Shown here piece after piece: positions 5,367 through 5,491 of a DNA stretch of 5,491 bases (the first letter of the stretch is position 1; every line of letters starts with the position of its first letter). Under the pieces are notes generated by a model. That model made no database searches and had not been told where the DNA came from. It saw only the letters and a list, made by a program, of their open reading frames with translations. The stretch is from the NCBI GenBank assembly GCA_945787595.1, contig CALZJV010000752.1:1-5491 (forward strand), written 5' to 3'. Both the position numbers and the translations under genes were made by a program. The stretch is from an uncultured Desulfobacterales bacterium. Its GTDB lineage: Bacteria; Desulfobacterota; Desulfobacteria; Desulfobacterales; JAFDCJ01.

Positions 5367-5491
5367 ATCAAAATGTTATGTTGGGGGATGGTTTTGGGGC
5401 AGAAAAAGGGTAACTTCATGCCGGCGTTATGCCATTTTCCGCAAGGCGATATGAATTATACCCTAGCAGCGTGACCAAATATTTATGATGT
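5367..5491. other. Upstream spacer, nothing assignable
   Basis: No gene, repeat or RNA can be supported here. A TATAAT on the - strand (about 5456-5461) has no matching -35. It probably continues into the next spacer or gene beyond the window. Confidence 0.4.

Noticed and set aside
5364..5474. 36-codon frame on the + strand, divergent from the protease.
   Set aside because: No ribosome site, it starts inside the tandem repeat, and the peptide shows no family resemblance.

Overview
The window suggests a mesophilic Gram-negative bacterium of moderate GC content. An anaerobic fatty- or aromatic-acid-degrading member of the Desulfobacterota (former Deltaproteobacteria) fits best. That placement is an inference from an acyl-CoA dehydrogenase next to an XRE-cupin regulator, a periplasmic Deg/HtrA protease, and long gene-poor spacers full of degenerate 7-bp repeats. 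No marker gene fixes the taxonomy.

Layout: 13-1170 (+) is an intact acyl-CoA dehydrogenase and 1341-1979 (+) an intact XRE-cupin regulator with its own plausible promoter and operator-like palindrome in the 170-bp gap. 1980-2603 has no gene. It holds a heptad repeat tract (1986-2047), a 267-bp MITE-like element (2104-2370) with perfect 18-bp terminal inverted repeats and a flanking 6-bp direct repeat, a second heptad tract (2404-2485) and a small palindrome cluster (2523-2558). 2604-3367 (-) is an endonuclease/exonuclease/phosphatase-family gene split into two frames, so probably a pseudogene, with a good sigma70-type promoter at 3411-3438. 3368-3836 has no intact gene. It holds three more heptad tracts, a strong 12-bp hairpin nested in a wider inverted repeat, and a weak terminator-like hairpin after the protease gene. 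3837-5273 (-) is a complete periplasmic serine protease of the DegP/HtrA type, with a clear Shine-Dalgarno and a promoter region carrying an 11-bp tandem repeat. 5367-5491 shows nothing I can support.

The genes do not form one system. The dehydrogenase and regulator are plausibly linked: the regulator may sense an acid or acyl-CoA and act on nearby catabolic genes. The protease is a stand-alone envelope stress gene. I found no new defence or biosynthetic system. The most unusual content is in the spacers: the non-autonomous mobile element, and heptanucleotide repeats of three sequence families scattered through both gene-free stretches and into the leader of the broken gene.
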